NCBI GenBank assembly: GCA_905250075.1
Contig: CAJNOP010000058.1
Coordinates: 862,343-926,342 of the forward strand
Length of the DNA stretch: 64,000 bases
Reading direction: 5' to 3'
Source: Rotaria sp. Silwood1
Lineage: Eukaryota; Rotifera; Eurotatoria; Philodinida; Philodinidae
Part shown: positions 35,545 through 49,600 of the stretch, piece by piece
Position numbering within the stretch: position 1 is the first letter of the stretch
How the letters are laid out: every line of letters begins with the position of its first letter
Notes under the pieces: model-generated
What the model saw: only the letters and a program-made list of their open reading frames with translations
What the model was told of the DNA's origin: nothing
Database searches by the model: none
Translations under genes and position numbers: made by a program

Positions 35545-36842
35545 AATTTCTTGAAATAGAGTTGTCATATTTTTCTTTTTTTTTTTTCTTTTGTAAATTC
35601 AAAGTCATCAATCTAATTATTTAATTCTAACGTAGCTATCGTAAGATTTCTACTTTGTATATATTTTTTTTTTCTCACTATATGGTTAGTTATCTTTGGA
35701 GATTATTCGACTTTCTTTATCCGTTAATTTCTCTTTTTAATGCATTATTTTGAAAGGTAAAAAAATTTTAAATTCAACTTTATTTCAAGTCTCACGATAG
35801 TCATGATGTTTTATATACATAAGTTTTCAGTTTTGTTAGTTCTATTCTTTGAAATATTATCACAATCCAACTGAGCAAACAACAATCGATTAACAATAAT
35901 AAAAATTAATTTGAAAAACAAAAAAACTTAATATTTTATTGGATTTATTTCGATTATTATGTTACATCTGATCCATCAAAATTCCAAGATTAAAGAAAAA
36001 CAAAACAGCTAGACAAACTCGATCTCAATAATTTCATTTATTATATATTCATGCATGTAAACTCTTCTTTTTTTTTTGTTTCTTTCTTTATTCTTTTTGT
36101 TTTCCAATTATTATAAATAAATTACATCATTTATATAGTACATACAAAAAAAGGTGACATATATATATTGAGTCAAACTTATTTTCAATATAATTAATTC
36201 ATTATTGTGAAAAATACAAAATAAAATAAATATGAAAATGTAATCGAGTAAATAATTGAATTCATACAGACAGTGACAAACGCTAGTTGAACACAATTAG
36301 ACCATGACCTATGTAGTTGATATATGATCATAGATTGTATATTAATAACAACGCTTGTTACAATATTAATAATTATTACCTTATTGTATTTCTGAAGGAT
36401 TAAATAAAAGAAATATATTCTGATAAAACCTTTTTCTCTATGATTAATAACAGCAATTATATCGTATTTTGAATTATAATCTCAGAGAAATTGTGCTAAT
36501 AGTTATTTTATTTCTTTGATTAAATTAGAACTTAAAACATAATTTATTCTTTTTGTTTCATGATTGTTAAGTTTTATAATGTATATTCTTTCTGAATTAT
36601 CTCACTCTTGTATTATTGAAACACTTTTTAAAATATTTGACCTTGCAAAATTTGTTCTCTTATTGTCAAATTGAATATTATTATATTCATATAAAGATAT
36701 TTTGTACTAAAAAAAAACATATGAATTATTCATGAGCAAAATGATTTCTGTTTATTGTCACTGTTCATATAGTTTTTTATTTTTCATATCAAATCTTTCA
36801 TTTATATATTAATTTCATATAAATGTGAAAGAATGTAATTTT
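35545..36842. other. Convergent 3' spacer
   Basis: About 1.3 kb, AT-rich, between convergent genes. No gene or clear repeat was seen. Confidence 0.5.
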
Positions 36843-37295
36843 TTATATTATAATTTCACAACGAACACCTGTAAAACCTTTTTGACATGTACATTTAACT
36901 TGATTATCATTTGTTATTGTACAATTTCCATTATTTTTACATGGATTTCTTAAACATGCTACAAAAATACAATAAATAAAATTTTCAAAATATAAAACCA
37001 AAAACAAAAATATTTTCTTACTAGTTATATTTAATCGATCTTCACATAATAAACCAGTAAAACCAAATTGACATCGACATTTATAACCCATAGTAGAATT
37101 TTCAGCTAATTGACATATACCACCATTTTCACATTGAATCCAATTACATATATTCGTATTTCCTTTGATTAGAAAAAAAAACAACAAATATTTCAACAGT
37201 TTTCTTTTCTAATTTTTACCTTGAGGAATAATAGCAATAGCCATACAAAGACATGAAAAAACGACTATCGATAATGGACTACGGAAGAATGTCAT
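36843..37295 (-). CDS. Small secreted protein with two EGF-like domains
   Basis: Three exons (37220-37295, 37022-37162, 36843-36958; introns 57 and 63 nt) give 110 aa. The first exon encodes a signal peptide (MTFFRSPLSIVVFSCLCMA). Exons 2 and 3 each encode one EGF module with six Cys and the usual C-terminal glycine/aromatic pattern: CQFGFTGLLCED, and CQKGFTGVRCE. There is one domain per exon with phase-1 introns, the classic shuffling arrangement. No membrane anchor follows, so it is probably a secreted ligand or matrix protein. It is far shorter than Notch-type EGF proteins. Confidence 0.78.
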
Positions 37296-40200
37296 TCTGA
37301 AATGAAAAAAATTGAAATTGAAAAATCATATATAACAATATAATGAAAGGATTATAAAAAGAATGAAATGATCTTATTTGTTTGTGATTCATTTTCATAT
37401 TAATTTCAAATTTTTATTTTACGATACTATCAATAGAATAGTCTTCTATCGGATCATGTTTTACTTTTAAATTAAAACTGATAGAAAGGTAACTATTTGA
37501 ATAAGAGTTAGATTTGATGGAATAATATAGACAGTACTGATGATAACTTTTCAAGATGAAATTAATTCTTTGAAAATAAAAAGAAAATTTCAATGCATGA
37601 TAGAAGAGACAAAAAATAAGAATCATGACTAAGTAAGCATTTCCATAAGAATATTTTTTGATCGTTAATTTTTCATATATCGCATTGTTCAAATAAAGTC
37701 AATGGACATTTAGTTCTGAAAGTGGTAAATTGAAGGATAAAGTTCGTCTCAATTTACATTAATTGAAAATAGATAAGACATATGAATAAATGCTAAATCA
37801 AATACTTTTGAGATCAATAATTAATAAGACTTATGAAATATTGAAAGGATATGTGTGAAATCAAGATGAATAGAAATTGATATTTATTCTTTCCTAGTCG
37901 AAAGGCAAAAACCAGTAGAAATGATTCTAAAATATGTAATTCAAGCGATATATAACCACAAGAATAAGAATGAATCAAAAAATCTGATGAAGGTCATTCC
38001 TGTTTTTATCAGAAGGATTTTTTTTTCTGTGAAAACGAAAATTTTTATAAGAAATTTTTCAATATAATTTTTATTTTAACAATCTTATATCAAGATAACA
38101 TCGGTAGTACATCTTGTATAAAGTAATCAATAATACATAGATGTAACAATACACTTTCGTTCAATAACTTCATTTAGGCATATGTATACATCGTTGGGAG
38201 TTTAAAGGATTAGAAGGATCTAATCAAGAGAGATGCAGTAGATTTCAAAAGAAGAGTTTCTTCCTTGAATCGAATATGTTATATATAAAAACATATATAT
38301 TACTCTATAAAAATATGAGTCCTCTTCACCAAAACTTATTGAATTTTTACACGCAAGAAAAAAAATGCAAAGAAAAAATTTAGATCACTGCCAACTATGA
38401 CAAATATTATTGATACATGAACACAGGTTTACATTTCGTTATAATATATCATTTTTATTCTCTTTTTTTTTTTTGTTTTAACACACTGAAACTGTTGAGA
38501 TGGCTATATAAGTAAAAACAAGTTGTAAATACATTCGATTATCCTTTGTAGCAAAGCCAAATGTATAACAATGAAACAAATAAAATTTTCTTATTGAACT
38601 ATGACATGTTCTTCTTAATCCAAAAAAGAAACATCAATTTTTATTGTCAATAGAATGAAAACAAACAAAAAAAAAACATTTGCTTTTTTTTTAAGAGTGC
38701 GCACATTATGATTAATGTATGTTTATTTGCGTCATAGATGACACATCTTATGTCTAATATTCAAATCCACATTTACATCACTTTTCGAATTATTCATATA
38801 TCAAACAATTTCTAATTTTCAGTTTAATTACAGTTAGCAAAACCTATTCTTCAACTATCAAATGATGTCATATTGAAAATCACATTGTCTCAAATCTATT
38901 AGATCTCAATTGAATCGATTCGAAATAGTTCATTTTCCAAAAAAACAAAATAATGACTTGTATATAAAATTGTTTGCATATAGAAAAATAAAACACATGT
39001 TAAAAATTTGAATAGAATGTATTCAACTGTGTCGATTTCAAATTACAAAAGTATTGAAATCGCAAACATTCTCATGAAAGGGAATAAAATTTTTTTCTTT
39101 ATCTTCTCACAAAGAATTAAATAAGTTCTTCAGAAATTGATTTAAATACTATTTCTTCTCGAAAATTATAATTTAATAGTATATATTTTACGATGTACTA
39201 AAAATATTTAAAAGCATGTTTTTTAGAGAACATTGACAATTAAATCAATAAGAGGAAATTTATTAGTAGTACAATAATATAAAGTACATACAAAGTGATT
39301 AAGTACTTGTAGACAAAAAAGTCTGCTAGAATTTTTACTAATATAGTTAAGATTTATTTTTTTTTTGATATAGTGGTGAAATTATATGAAGTATGTATTC
39401 GATGAGAAAATTTCAGAACTGATAAGAAAACATCAACTATTTTTCATATTGCTTTGAGACGAAATATTCTTTTTTTACATGGTTACTCCGGTCTTCTATT
39501 TCTATAGAAAACTATTTTGATTTAAGAAGAAGAAGAAGAAGACATTTTTCAAGGTCCAATAGATCGATACTAACTTTCTCCTATTTTTGTTTTTATGATG
39601 TTAATCAGGCGCTACAACAATTAATTGCATATTTGCCAGAAATTTGATTTCTATTTTATTTTCTACAATCTTCGATTAGCAGACATGGAATTTAATAGTA
39701 TATAACACTGTGCAAGAAGGAGATATTGACATGTGAAAAATAAAGATTTATCTCAGTGAATGGATTTGTAGAGGATCTCACTAGTAAACGGTAATAGAAT
39801 ATTGACATTTGCATTTTGAATTTATTCGAATGTTACGACAGATGAAAATTGTAATAGATAGAAGCTCGAAAATAAGAAAAAATGATAGAGAATTAAGCAA
39901 AATTTTTAAGATGACTACTATTTATTTTCATGTAAGACTTCATATTTGTTTAGAAGAGTTCATTAAATATTTATATTAATACTCGAGTTTAATGTTTTTT
40001 TTATCTAATGAATAAATCATTAAAGCTTACTAAATTATTTCTTCATTATGCTAAGAAAAAAAAAATAGATATATATATATATTTTTGTCTTCATTTTATT
40101 TTTTAGCATTGAGATCAAATAATATCACTTAATTATCATAGACTCATAATTTCTCCTTAAAAAAAAAAAAACAAGATTCAAAACATCTGTCCTTGTTCTT

Positions 40201-40428
40201 AAGAACATATTATTTATTTATAATGAACAATATTATTCCCTAGATAGTCTTTTCCTTGAGAGGACTCTATTATTAAATAAATGTCAAGAATGATAAAAAA
40301 CATATATATTCATCGAATATGATATTAATAATGTACGTCATTTACTTAGATGATAAAAACTTGTGTATTTTCTTTTTTTTCTAATAATTATTGTTAATGT
40401 GACTAAATGATTTTGTTTAGTTCAGATC
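37296..40428. other. Long gene-free spacer (3.1 kb)
   Basis: AT-rich throughout, with short A/T runs and an AT microsatellite near 40070. No coding exon, RNA gene or convincing inverted repeat was found by eye. Confidence 0.45.
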
Positions 40429-40734
40429 ATGAATTTCTCATCTTTAACATCGGATAGTATTTTAATTTTATTGCTTTCTTTACAACGTATTTGTCGTAAT
40501 TTATCTAATATACTTAATACATTGGAAGTCGATGTTAATTCATTTCGACGTTTATTAATAGAAGTTTCATCATCAATTCCTGAATCATTATCTTCATCGA
40601 ATATTGAAGACGAAACAGAAGAAGAAAATAATTATTATTATTATTATGAATTCGAACAAAAAAAAGAAGATTTTTATGAAGAATTATTTGATGAACAACT
40701 TGAACCAAAACCATTACGTATTACAACACTTTAA
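40429..40734 (+). CDS. Small acidic protein (101 aa), unrecognised
   Basis: A single 101-aa frame starts MNFSSLTSDSILILLLSL. It continues with an amphipathic Leu/Arg-rich helix (RICRNLSNILNTLEVDVNSF) and an acidic tail rich in Glu/Asp/Tyr (EDETEEEN..YYYYY, EELFDEQLEPKP). A GTTTAG acceptor-like site precedes the ATG by about 8 nt. Its codon use resembles that of neighbouring genes. It might be a small coiled-coil subunit; no family was recognised. Confidence 0.5.
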   Translation: MNFSSLTSDSILILLLSLQRICRNLSNILNTLEVDVNSFRRLLIEVSSSIPESLSSSNIEDETEEENNYYYYYEFEQKKEDFYEELFDEQLEPKPLRITTL

Positions 40735-42423
40735 ATTTATTCAAATATTTACACTATTTATTTATTTGTAGTTATATTAGTAAGATATTATATTAGATGA
40801 AGAATAAATATTTTAAAATAATTTCTGAGATTTTTGTTTTTTCTGTTTTAATTTAACTAATCTTTTTTTTTTTGTTTTGAAAAATATTCACATATTAAAA
40901 TTCTTCAATTTTGTTTTCATGAACTGTAAAACTGAGGAAAAAAAAAGCAACACTACGAATACGAATAAAATCAAAAATGATGGTGAAGACGAGAGACAGG
41001 TCTGAATAAGAACGAAGAGGTCCGGGTCTATATCCCGAGGTTGCGAGTAAAATTAGAGTAAATAATCGCGTAAAATGTTAGTCTTACTCAAAAATTCATC
41101 CTTACTAAGAAATTTTTCACCTTCATCAAGACTACTCGCGGTGATCTTACTTAAAACCTTCTTCCTGACTCTCATCACCATTCTTGACCTTATTTGTATT
41201 TTTATATGCATTCATTTATGGACACAAAATGTCAAGCTTTTATCATTTTGTCATTGTTAGATTTTAAAAAAAATACGATGCCTCTTTGATTAGTTACTTC
41301 TATTTAAAGTTAAATCATCACAGTAACATATTGTTAATGCTTGCGGCAGAATTCAGCAGGGGTGGGATGTAAGCTCGAAAATTTGACAAATGATAACAAC
41401 TATGATGAATACGTCGTTTTAAACAACCTAAATGTGTGTTTTGTTTAAAGAAATTTTCTATACAAAAAATCAATAGAATTCTATATAACTCAATTGATTA
41501 GATACATGATTTTATTTGCTTCACATTGACATGTGGCAAGATAATTATCTGAATTGCACCTTGAACTACAGGTCTGAAGACCTTCTATCTTAGATACTTG
41601 TCAAAGAAAATTTCCTTGAAATAGAACACTGTTTTCATGCATTTTGCAAAGATTATGGATATAAAATTAATTTTTTTTTTTTTTCGTCTTATATCATGAA
41701 AAAAGAGGTCCGAAATTTTTCGCATTCAATTGCTGAAAACTACAATTCGATAGCTGTTATCTTTATCAAACTATTCAGTTTTCACTCATCTCTCTTTTAA
41801 TTGAGCGTGAACATAAATGCAAAAGCAAAAATGTACAGATTTTTATTTCTTTAAGATAAATGATCAATTTATATGTCTATTTAAAGAGCGTATTTTACCT
41901 AGTATGATAAATTTGTAGTAGAGAAAAGATAATAGTCAATGTAAAGAAACAATATGATATAATGCACATTTAAATACGACATCGTTTTTTGTGAGATATG
42001 AAAATAATTAGGCTTGTTTCTATTCTTTTTGCCTATCATTATTGTGTGCATGAGTCTCTTGTTAATTGGCAATTATCATTGTGATTGATCTAGATGCTAT
42101 CAAAAAGACATATTTCTATATATATATATATTTATATTTACTTAATATTCCAAGAGAAGAAAAAAAGAATACATGTAAATATATATCAAATTTTTTGATT
42201 TGTCTTGAAAATAAATTCATAACAAAAAAAAACATGAATTTATTCATAGTCAGTTTGATTTTAACTGATATGTTTTATACAACAGAGTAAAATATAATGA
42301 AGTTAAAAAAAAAAAAAAGAAAAGAAAACAACAACGACAATTACATTATCACGAATAAAAAGTTCAAGGAGATTTGTTGTGAATTGTGTTTTTTTTTTTT
42401 TTTGTATTGAACAAAGAAAAAAA
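40735..42423. other. Spacer without supported gene
   Basis: About 1.7 kb, AT-rich. A somewhat more GC-rich block at 40980-41200 has weak inverted ends (GGTGAAGACGAGAGACAGG against the complement of 41162-41182) and could be a decayed MITE, too uncertain to call. Confidence 0.4.
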
Positions 42424-43729
42424 TCATTCATGTCGTTGCCAACGATCATTCCATATTGGTCGTCGTGCTGATGATGAACGACTACTACCATGTATTGATG
42501 TTGAAGCTGATGCTGGACGAGAACGTACATTATTACTATTCATTGCATGTGAAGCAGAAGAAGGTCGACTTTGATTATTTGATTTTCTTCCTGATGTAGA
42601 AAATGTCGAAGACATTATCGTGGCACTTGATGGTCGACTATTAAGATGAATCTGTGATGGTATTGGTGATGGTGGATATGATACATAACCCATTTGACGA
42701 TCATAATGAGATAGAAGTTCATCACGTTTAAGAGAACGTGTTGGACGAGTATGTTGAAGACGTTCTAAGATTTTCTTTAACAAAAAGAAAAATATAATAT
42801 TTCAAATAAAATACTATTGTTTTATTTCAAAAAGTAATTAAAGCTTTCTTTATAATGACACAATAGAGTTATGCCTCAATTGAAAGAAAAAAAATAATGG
42901 TGACAAACCATTTCATTTAACGTTTTTTCTTTGATATTCTATTTGAAATTCATATCCTGAGGTCAAATACGGCTGAATGTTAAGTAATACTCTGTTTTAA
43001 TGAAAAGTAAATAGTGAATAAAACATAATAAAAGATAACCTTTGAACAAACGTCAACATTAGTAATTTGATCAAATATGGAAGACATACGAGCTGTTAGT
43101 CAAAGAAAAACAAAGAAAGGAAGAAAAGAACGAACTTTTTTTTTTCTACAGGAAACGTTTTTAGTTCTTACCAAATTTTCACGTTCAATTTTTTGTTGTT
43201 GTTTTTGACGATTAATTGCTGATGATGTTAAACGAACTCGACGATAATCTTTTGTATGACCATGAATATAAGGCTGTTGATGATGATGATGATGTTTTTT
43301 ATCTGTTTCATCAGTAATAATTCGAACATGTTTTTTATTTAATTCTTCTTGAGGATGTACAGGAGTTGGTGGACGACTAGTTGGAACTGATGAACCTAAT
43401 AAAACATGTCTCATTGATTGAAGATGAAATGGATGATGTTGATCATGATCTGATTTTCGTCGATGATCTTCATGTTTTTGTTTTTGTTGTATTTGATGAT
43501 GTTCACCACCAAGTGATGATACATCTGTTACATCATGATCAGAAGAACATGATGATGGTGAAGATGAACTATTACTTTGACTTTGTTGACGATGGATAGG
43601 TGGTTTAGACGTTACTATACGTATTGATGATATAACTGGTGTTGCTGGTACTGTTGAATTTTCATCATCATCATCATCATAAAATGAATCTCTGGCTTGT
43701 GATAATGTTTCATTAGATTTTCCAAGCAT
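42424..43729 (-). CDS. Ser/His/Arg-rich low-complexity protein, unrecognised
   Basis: It is built from 43183-43729, 43040-43092 and 42424-42774. These join in phase to about 316 aa only if the first intron uses a GTGAAA donor instead of the stronger-looking GTAAGA 11 nt further on. The N-terminal part is Asp-, Ser- and His-rich (DDDDDENS, SNSSSSPSSCSSDHD, KKHHHHHQQ). A short helix, RLTSSAINRQKQQQKIE, follows. The C-terminal part has repeated RPSSA/RPASA motifs and a helical segment, LKRDELLSHYDRQMGYVS. RPxSA-type repeats occur in some ciliary and microtubule proteins, but I cannot assign a family. It is transcribed divergently from the gene at 44093. Confidence 0.6.
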
Positions 43730-44092
43730 ATTATACAGAATATTTTATCTGAATAGAAATCGTCTATGTCATTGAGTGTTTGTCTATACATGTATACTAC
43801 ATCGATAATAGATACATATATAGATATATATAACAAGTATTATGAATTAAATTGTCATAGAAATATATGTATTTGATGTATGTTACCCTCTAAAGTGTGT
43901 ACATTTTTTTCGTTCTGGCTGACTGACTATTCTTGCTTCATATGTCTGTTCACTCGTTATTCTTTTATATTACTTGCTTCTCATAATTTTATGCTCTTCT
44001 TTTCTGTTGACTATACATAAAACAAACTACTATTTGATGCATTTAGTCGTATAAAAAAAAAAGAAAGGTAGTAGTTGTCATCATAAAACAAA

Positions 44093-44920
44093 ATGGGTGT
44101 TGGTAATTCTAGAGAACGTTATGGATATAATCAAATATATCGATCTCCAATACGACAAAATATTGTTCATCGTGAAAAAAGACGTATAAGAAGTCCATTA
44201 CGAAGAATAAGAGCAGCTCCAACAGCACAACCTGTTAGACGATTTCAATATTCTCCACATCAATTTCCATATGGTTCACACCATTTTGTTCCACCAATAT
44301 CTACCTATTCAAAACCTTCGCCACCATTTCAATATAATTTGCCAAAACCTTACAATAATTATGGTGGTTATTCTTACAATAATTATGCTGGCTATCTTAA
44401 TAATAATTATGCTGGCTACCTTAACAATAGTTATGCTGCTTATCCTTACACACCACCAAAGCCACCTCTGATGATACCGTCACCACCACCACCAGTTCCA
44501 CCTATGTTGATATCACCAACACAAAAGATTCCACCTATGGTAATACCACCGCCACAACGAATTCAACCTTTGGTACCACCACAACAACTACCACAATTTC
44601 CGCCTATTATGTTACCACAACAAGTATCGGAACCTCAACCTATGATGATGCCTCAACAAATAGCACCATCGATATCCTCACCGTATGTATATTCTCCTTA
44701 TCCTATGAGTATGCCGATGCCACCAACACCATATCCACAACAACAGCCACAAGCTCAACCTATTATAAATAACATAGGAATTTCTCCTCCGATATCTCCA
44801 GTTATGGCAAATCCAATCATGCCAAGTCCTGTACCATTTCAAGGAAGAACTGTAAATGCTTTTACAGATTGGACAGGGGGTGGAAAAATTTCTCCTGGTT
44901 TTCTTGGACCACCTATTTAA
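44093..44920 (+). CDS. Pro/Tyr/Gln-rich protein with possible N-myristoylation signal
   Basis: A 275-aa single-exon protein. The N-terminus MGVGNSRERYG fits the MGxxxS myristoylation consensus. A basic stretch (REKRRIRSPLRRIRAA, about 27-42) follows, then a short tandem repeat of NNYAGYLNN type (about 88-115), then a long Pro/Met/Gln region with PPM and PQQ motifs. It is probably disordered, perhaps membrane-tethered or a structural/RNA-granule component. No domain was recognised. About 360 bp separate it from the divergent gene at 43729, which likely shares the promoter region. Confidence 0.65.
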   Translation: MGVGNSRERYGYNQIYRSPIRQNIVHREKRRIRSPLRRIRAAPTAQPVRRFQYSPHQFPYGSHHFVPPISTYSKPSPPFQYNLPKPYNNYGGYSYNNYAGYLNNNYAGYLNNSYAAYPYTPPKPPLMIPSPPPPVPPMLISPTQKIPPMVIPPPQRIQPLVPPQQLPQFPPIMLPQQVSEPQPMMMPQQIAPSISSPYVYSPYPMSMPMPPTPYPQQQPQAQPIINNIGISPPISPVMANPIMPSPVPFQGRTVNAFTDWTGGGKISPGFLGPPI

Positions 44921-46638
44921 TATTAACCTTATTTTCGTGTTAACCTTCATGTATCGTATTAAGTGTAACATTCATTTTCTTTAACTACTGAATTATTGCT
45001 TCATTTTCTTTTTATTCGTCTGCAATTTATCTGATCGTTTTTTCCTCTTCCTTTTTCTTTTTCCTCTTTTATCATTCTCGACTTTACCCCTTTTACTTTG
45101 CTACAAAATGCGACAATATGAGCACAAATGTACGCGATACTCATCATTCATGGAACATTACCTAAAAAATTAAACCAATATGATAAAGTTCAAAACATGA
45201 TTGATGATTTTGTACTTTAATTGTCGAATTTGTATCAAAAGGGATTATTTATAATGATCATTATTAAAGAGAACAATAGTAGAAGTTAATGTTCTCATTT
45301 GTTCTCTTAACCATTTTTTATTTATTTATATGTATATATGAACTAATGATGTTAAATCATAAAATATATACATTAATAATAAGATCGATAAAGTTTAAAA
45401 TAATGAGTATAAAACAACGAACAACTACTTGAATAATAAGTATATTAATAAAAATAATTTCCTTGTAAAAAAAAAAAAAAAAAAAGTCCATAAAGAAAAC
45501 TCTTCAAACTATCACAAAATTAACAAAATATATTTTTTAATTAAACTCAAATTTAAATAAACCATAATATTGATTAAAAAAAAGGCTAAGAACAATGTAG
45601 ACAAATTTCTATAAATGAAAAACATTACTAATTACTTTTTTTTAAAAATTTATAATTGAAATAACTGATTTTATAAAATACAAAAAAAATAAACATTTCT
45701 CATTTTCTATAATCTCAAATAATAACTTTATATATTTATTTCAATCAAATATCAAATCAACTAAAATGATTCTCAATATCGATCATTAATAATTATTTAA
45801 AAACAAATCAATTATTTATAATTAAGTATGATTATTAGCTTCGGTACATATCGTTTTTTTGTATTCTAATTAATAAACATGTAAATTATACCAAAACAAA
45901 AAAAAAAAGTATACCTGTACTATTCTAATCATTATCGACATGCTTATAGGAAAACTTCTGTTTTTTTTTAAATTCTATTTAAACACTCTAATGTTATAAT
46001 AAATTTTCTAATTGAATATCTTCTTAAAGAATGTTTAATCCTGCAAGTACTATATAATTATTCTAATATAACTATGTTTTATACTCACTTATTCTATGAA
46101 TTTTATCTAAAAATTGTTGTATTTACATTTAAAAAATTTTGAGAGTATTGATACAAAAGCAAAAATTCAACCATGATAAGTTTAATAAATGGTTCTCAAG
46201 TAACGTCCTCTTTCATAACATTTGTGGCTGTTACAAATGTAAAAATTTTCTCTATAGAATTATGAAGAGATGTCACTATGGTGCAGTTAAGAAAAAAAAA
46301 CCAATATCGTCATGCATCGGTTTTGTCTTTCGCATTAGTTCGGAATTTTCCATTCCTTGAGTGCGCACCTGACTCATTACTTTTCGTGACGTATCGTACG
46401 CATAGGGCACGTAGTAGTACACTATTGGAATAAATGAAATCATGTGGGGCTTACCACAACAAAAGAAACATGCACATATATATATAAAAAAAAAAATATA
46501 TATATATATGCATATATTGTCATTTGTTTTTTCATTCGATGTAATCGCTGAAGTGAAAACTAAAGAGACTATAAATTAACCTATTCATTTGTATTCCTTC
46601 TATTCACCTTATATATACAAATACAAAAATTGAAATAA
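44921..46638. other. AT-rich spacer
   Basis: About 1.7 kb with poly-A runs and an AT microsatellite at about 46475-46510. No gene was recognised. Confidence 0.45.
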
Positions 46639-49600
46639 ATGCTGCGTCATGATCACAATCGAGAAAAACCAATGGTTGAAGAAAAATCGATACATCGTCA
46701 TGAATCTCATCATGGACGTTTAAATCGAAAATCAACTCTCATTATTGATCAGTTAAAAACAAAAGTTAAACGAAAAAGATTATCAAAACAAGATACATTG
46801 GATTTATATGATGAGACATTAAATCAAAATATAAATGGAAATATAAATAATAATAACAATAAACAATCAGAACCGAATCATCATGAATATCAACATAAAG
46901 AAACTTCAACAGTAATTCATACTCAATCAACTATACCATCAATCACAAATTTAAAAGAATCCGCATTCGATAATAATGGTATCACACATGATGATGATGA
47001 TCATAGTATATTATAAATATTTAAGAAATAAAAATTGTTCATATTGTTGTTTTTTCTTCTTAGTTGTGCCTATTGAAAATAATGAACAAGATGTAATTGT
47101 TCCTAATGAAATCCATAATGATGAAGATATAGAAGAAAATGTTCAACAGCAAAGAAATTCTACAAAATCTGATAAAAGTAGAAAACTAACTAGATCACAA
47201 TTGAAATCAAACTCTGTTACTGAAATAGCTAATCATTCCAATACAAAAAAACGACGATCAATGTTATGGCATACGGTATGGTTTTTTGCATCTAAGAAAA
47301 ACAAAAATATTAATTTGACTAAATTATGAATATTTTATTTGACATAAATCATTGACGAGGGGGAGGATGGTGGCTTTTTTTTCTTATTACCCATCAATCA
47401 AATAGATAATATCAAATGTTTGATATTATAAAATTTTTGTTTTTTTGTTATGTAGAGTTTTCAAATTCGTGATGAAGATTTTCATACTATATTCAATGAT
47501 TTACCATCAGATGAACAGTTAATTATCGGTAGGTGATATATGTTTGATTATTTTAATTACTGATCATGATTTATAGCTTATCCATGTGCTTGGAAAAAAG
47601 ATGTATTCATGCATGGTCGAATTTTTCTCTCATTTAATTATTTATTATTTTATGCATGTTTTTTCAAATGGGAACAACGTGTAAGTGATTAAATGATTCT
47701 TTCCTTTTTTCTTATATGAATAGAAAATTTAATTTATTTAGTTATGTATTTCTTATAAAGATATTATTAGTGTAAAAAGAGAAAATTCTGCTATAGTTCT
47801 TCCAAATGCAATTAAATTGCGAACAAAAAATCAAGATGAATATTTATTTGCTACTTATATACCGAGAGAAAAAATTTTCATTTCTATATTTCGTTTATGG
47901 CAAAATGCTTTACTTGACCAAGTAATATTTTATTATTATTAAAAAAAAAACATGATTGTGTTAATTTTGTTTGCAGCCATTAGATTATCGACAAATACGA
48001 GCATTTGTTTTGGCTGATCAATATACTCATAATGAATCAAGTGATGACAGTGAAGAAAATAATGATGAAGATGATCATAGGGTAAAATTTACTAGAGTAA
48101 ATAATTCATAGAAAAGTAGAATTAAAATATTATTCATGCAGATTTTTTAAAAATAAACTATCATACTTCCAAGGACTAGGTAACGGACTGATTAATTTTT
48201 TTCTTAATATATCACAAGTTTAGGTGAGGTGATTTTTTCTATTGGCAAATTTACCTATTATGAAATACGATATAAATACAAAAGAAAACAAATAATACTG
48301 TCTTCGTAAATTGCGTCTTAACTAATAAAAACTAATTTTCATACCTAATCTTCTTCAATCTTCAATTTTATGTATGAGATTGTATTAAATGAGAAGAAAG
48401 TAAATCGAGAAAATTAAAAATCTATAGAATTATTTATAAAACATTATGAAATTAATAGTGATGTTAGTTATTTAAGGCATATCAAAACTAGTGACGGAAG
48501 TTGTTTTTGTTATTCCCTATAAAAACTTTAAAGACATTTTCTCTACATGTAATCTGATAGTATGAACAATACACTACATTTTTCTCATTCTTCAACTAAT
48601 ATCATAATGATAAAATTTCAATAATAGCTGTTTTTGCTATGACATATGAAGGTAATATTCGATTAGATTTTTATTTTTTGATACGCAGAATCCTCTTAGT
48701 ATGCTGTTTGTCTCTTTTGTTTCGTCTAATACATAGCTGTCTATATATATTCGTGAAGGTGATTGCACAAAAAAAGAAATATTAAAACGGGTTCATTAGG
48801 TTTTCTTTGAATCTGACTCCATATGATTAATGATATCTAAAAAAAAAATCTAAGCAATCAAAACGATTCCAAATCGTTGTAAACAATGTATAGACGTCTG
48901 GGATATTAGAAAAGATGAAAACATCAAGAAAAGGCTATATATTGAAAATGAAAATGTAATCGAATATAACCTTCACATATCATCACAAACAAATCTGTAT
49001 CGAAATTTGACTATTGTGATATTAGTTAAAGAACGATTAAATATAAAAGAAATGCAGAGTATTTTTTTTAACTATTAGATTATATATAAAATTTCTTTAA
49101 ACTCTTTATATGGAAATATAAAAAAAAAAAAAAAGAAGCTCCGCCATCAATTCTAGTATGCCATAAAGAGAAATTCCATGGAAAAATTTTCGAATACAAT
49201 GCGTTTTTACTTCAGAAAATTTTTCGCGTGAATATCGATCGCAGTCTCAAGATTTCTCTAAGTTTTAGACTTTAGAAAATCAGATCAATAACTTTTTTTG
49301 TTCATCAAAAAAGAGAAAACTCATTTCGAATAGTATATTTTCTTTTTAATTGCATTGCTACATTAAAATTTAAAACTTTAACTATGATTTAATAGGTTAA
49401 TGTAATAAATATTTTTCGAATAAAATCTAATTACTCATCTGTTCTTTTTTGCAGTCACGTCCTAGAAGATCGAATAGTTCAACGGAATCATTCATACAAT
49501 CAGTAGAATCTCCGACACGAACAGTAGAACCTCCGACACAATCAATAGAACCTCTGACACAATCAATAGAACCTCCGAGACGATCAGAAGAATCATCTCG

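Noticed and set aside
40978-41182. Possible MITE with weak inverted ends in a more GC-rich block
   Set aside because: Only about 20 bp pair, with mismatches and no target duplication.
43381-43599. Open frames antisense to the Ser/His-rich gene
   Set aside because: They mirror GAT/CAT-rich low complexity of the real gene on the other strand.
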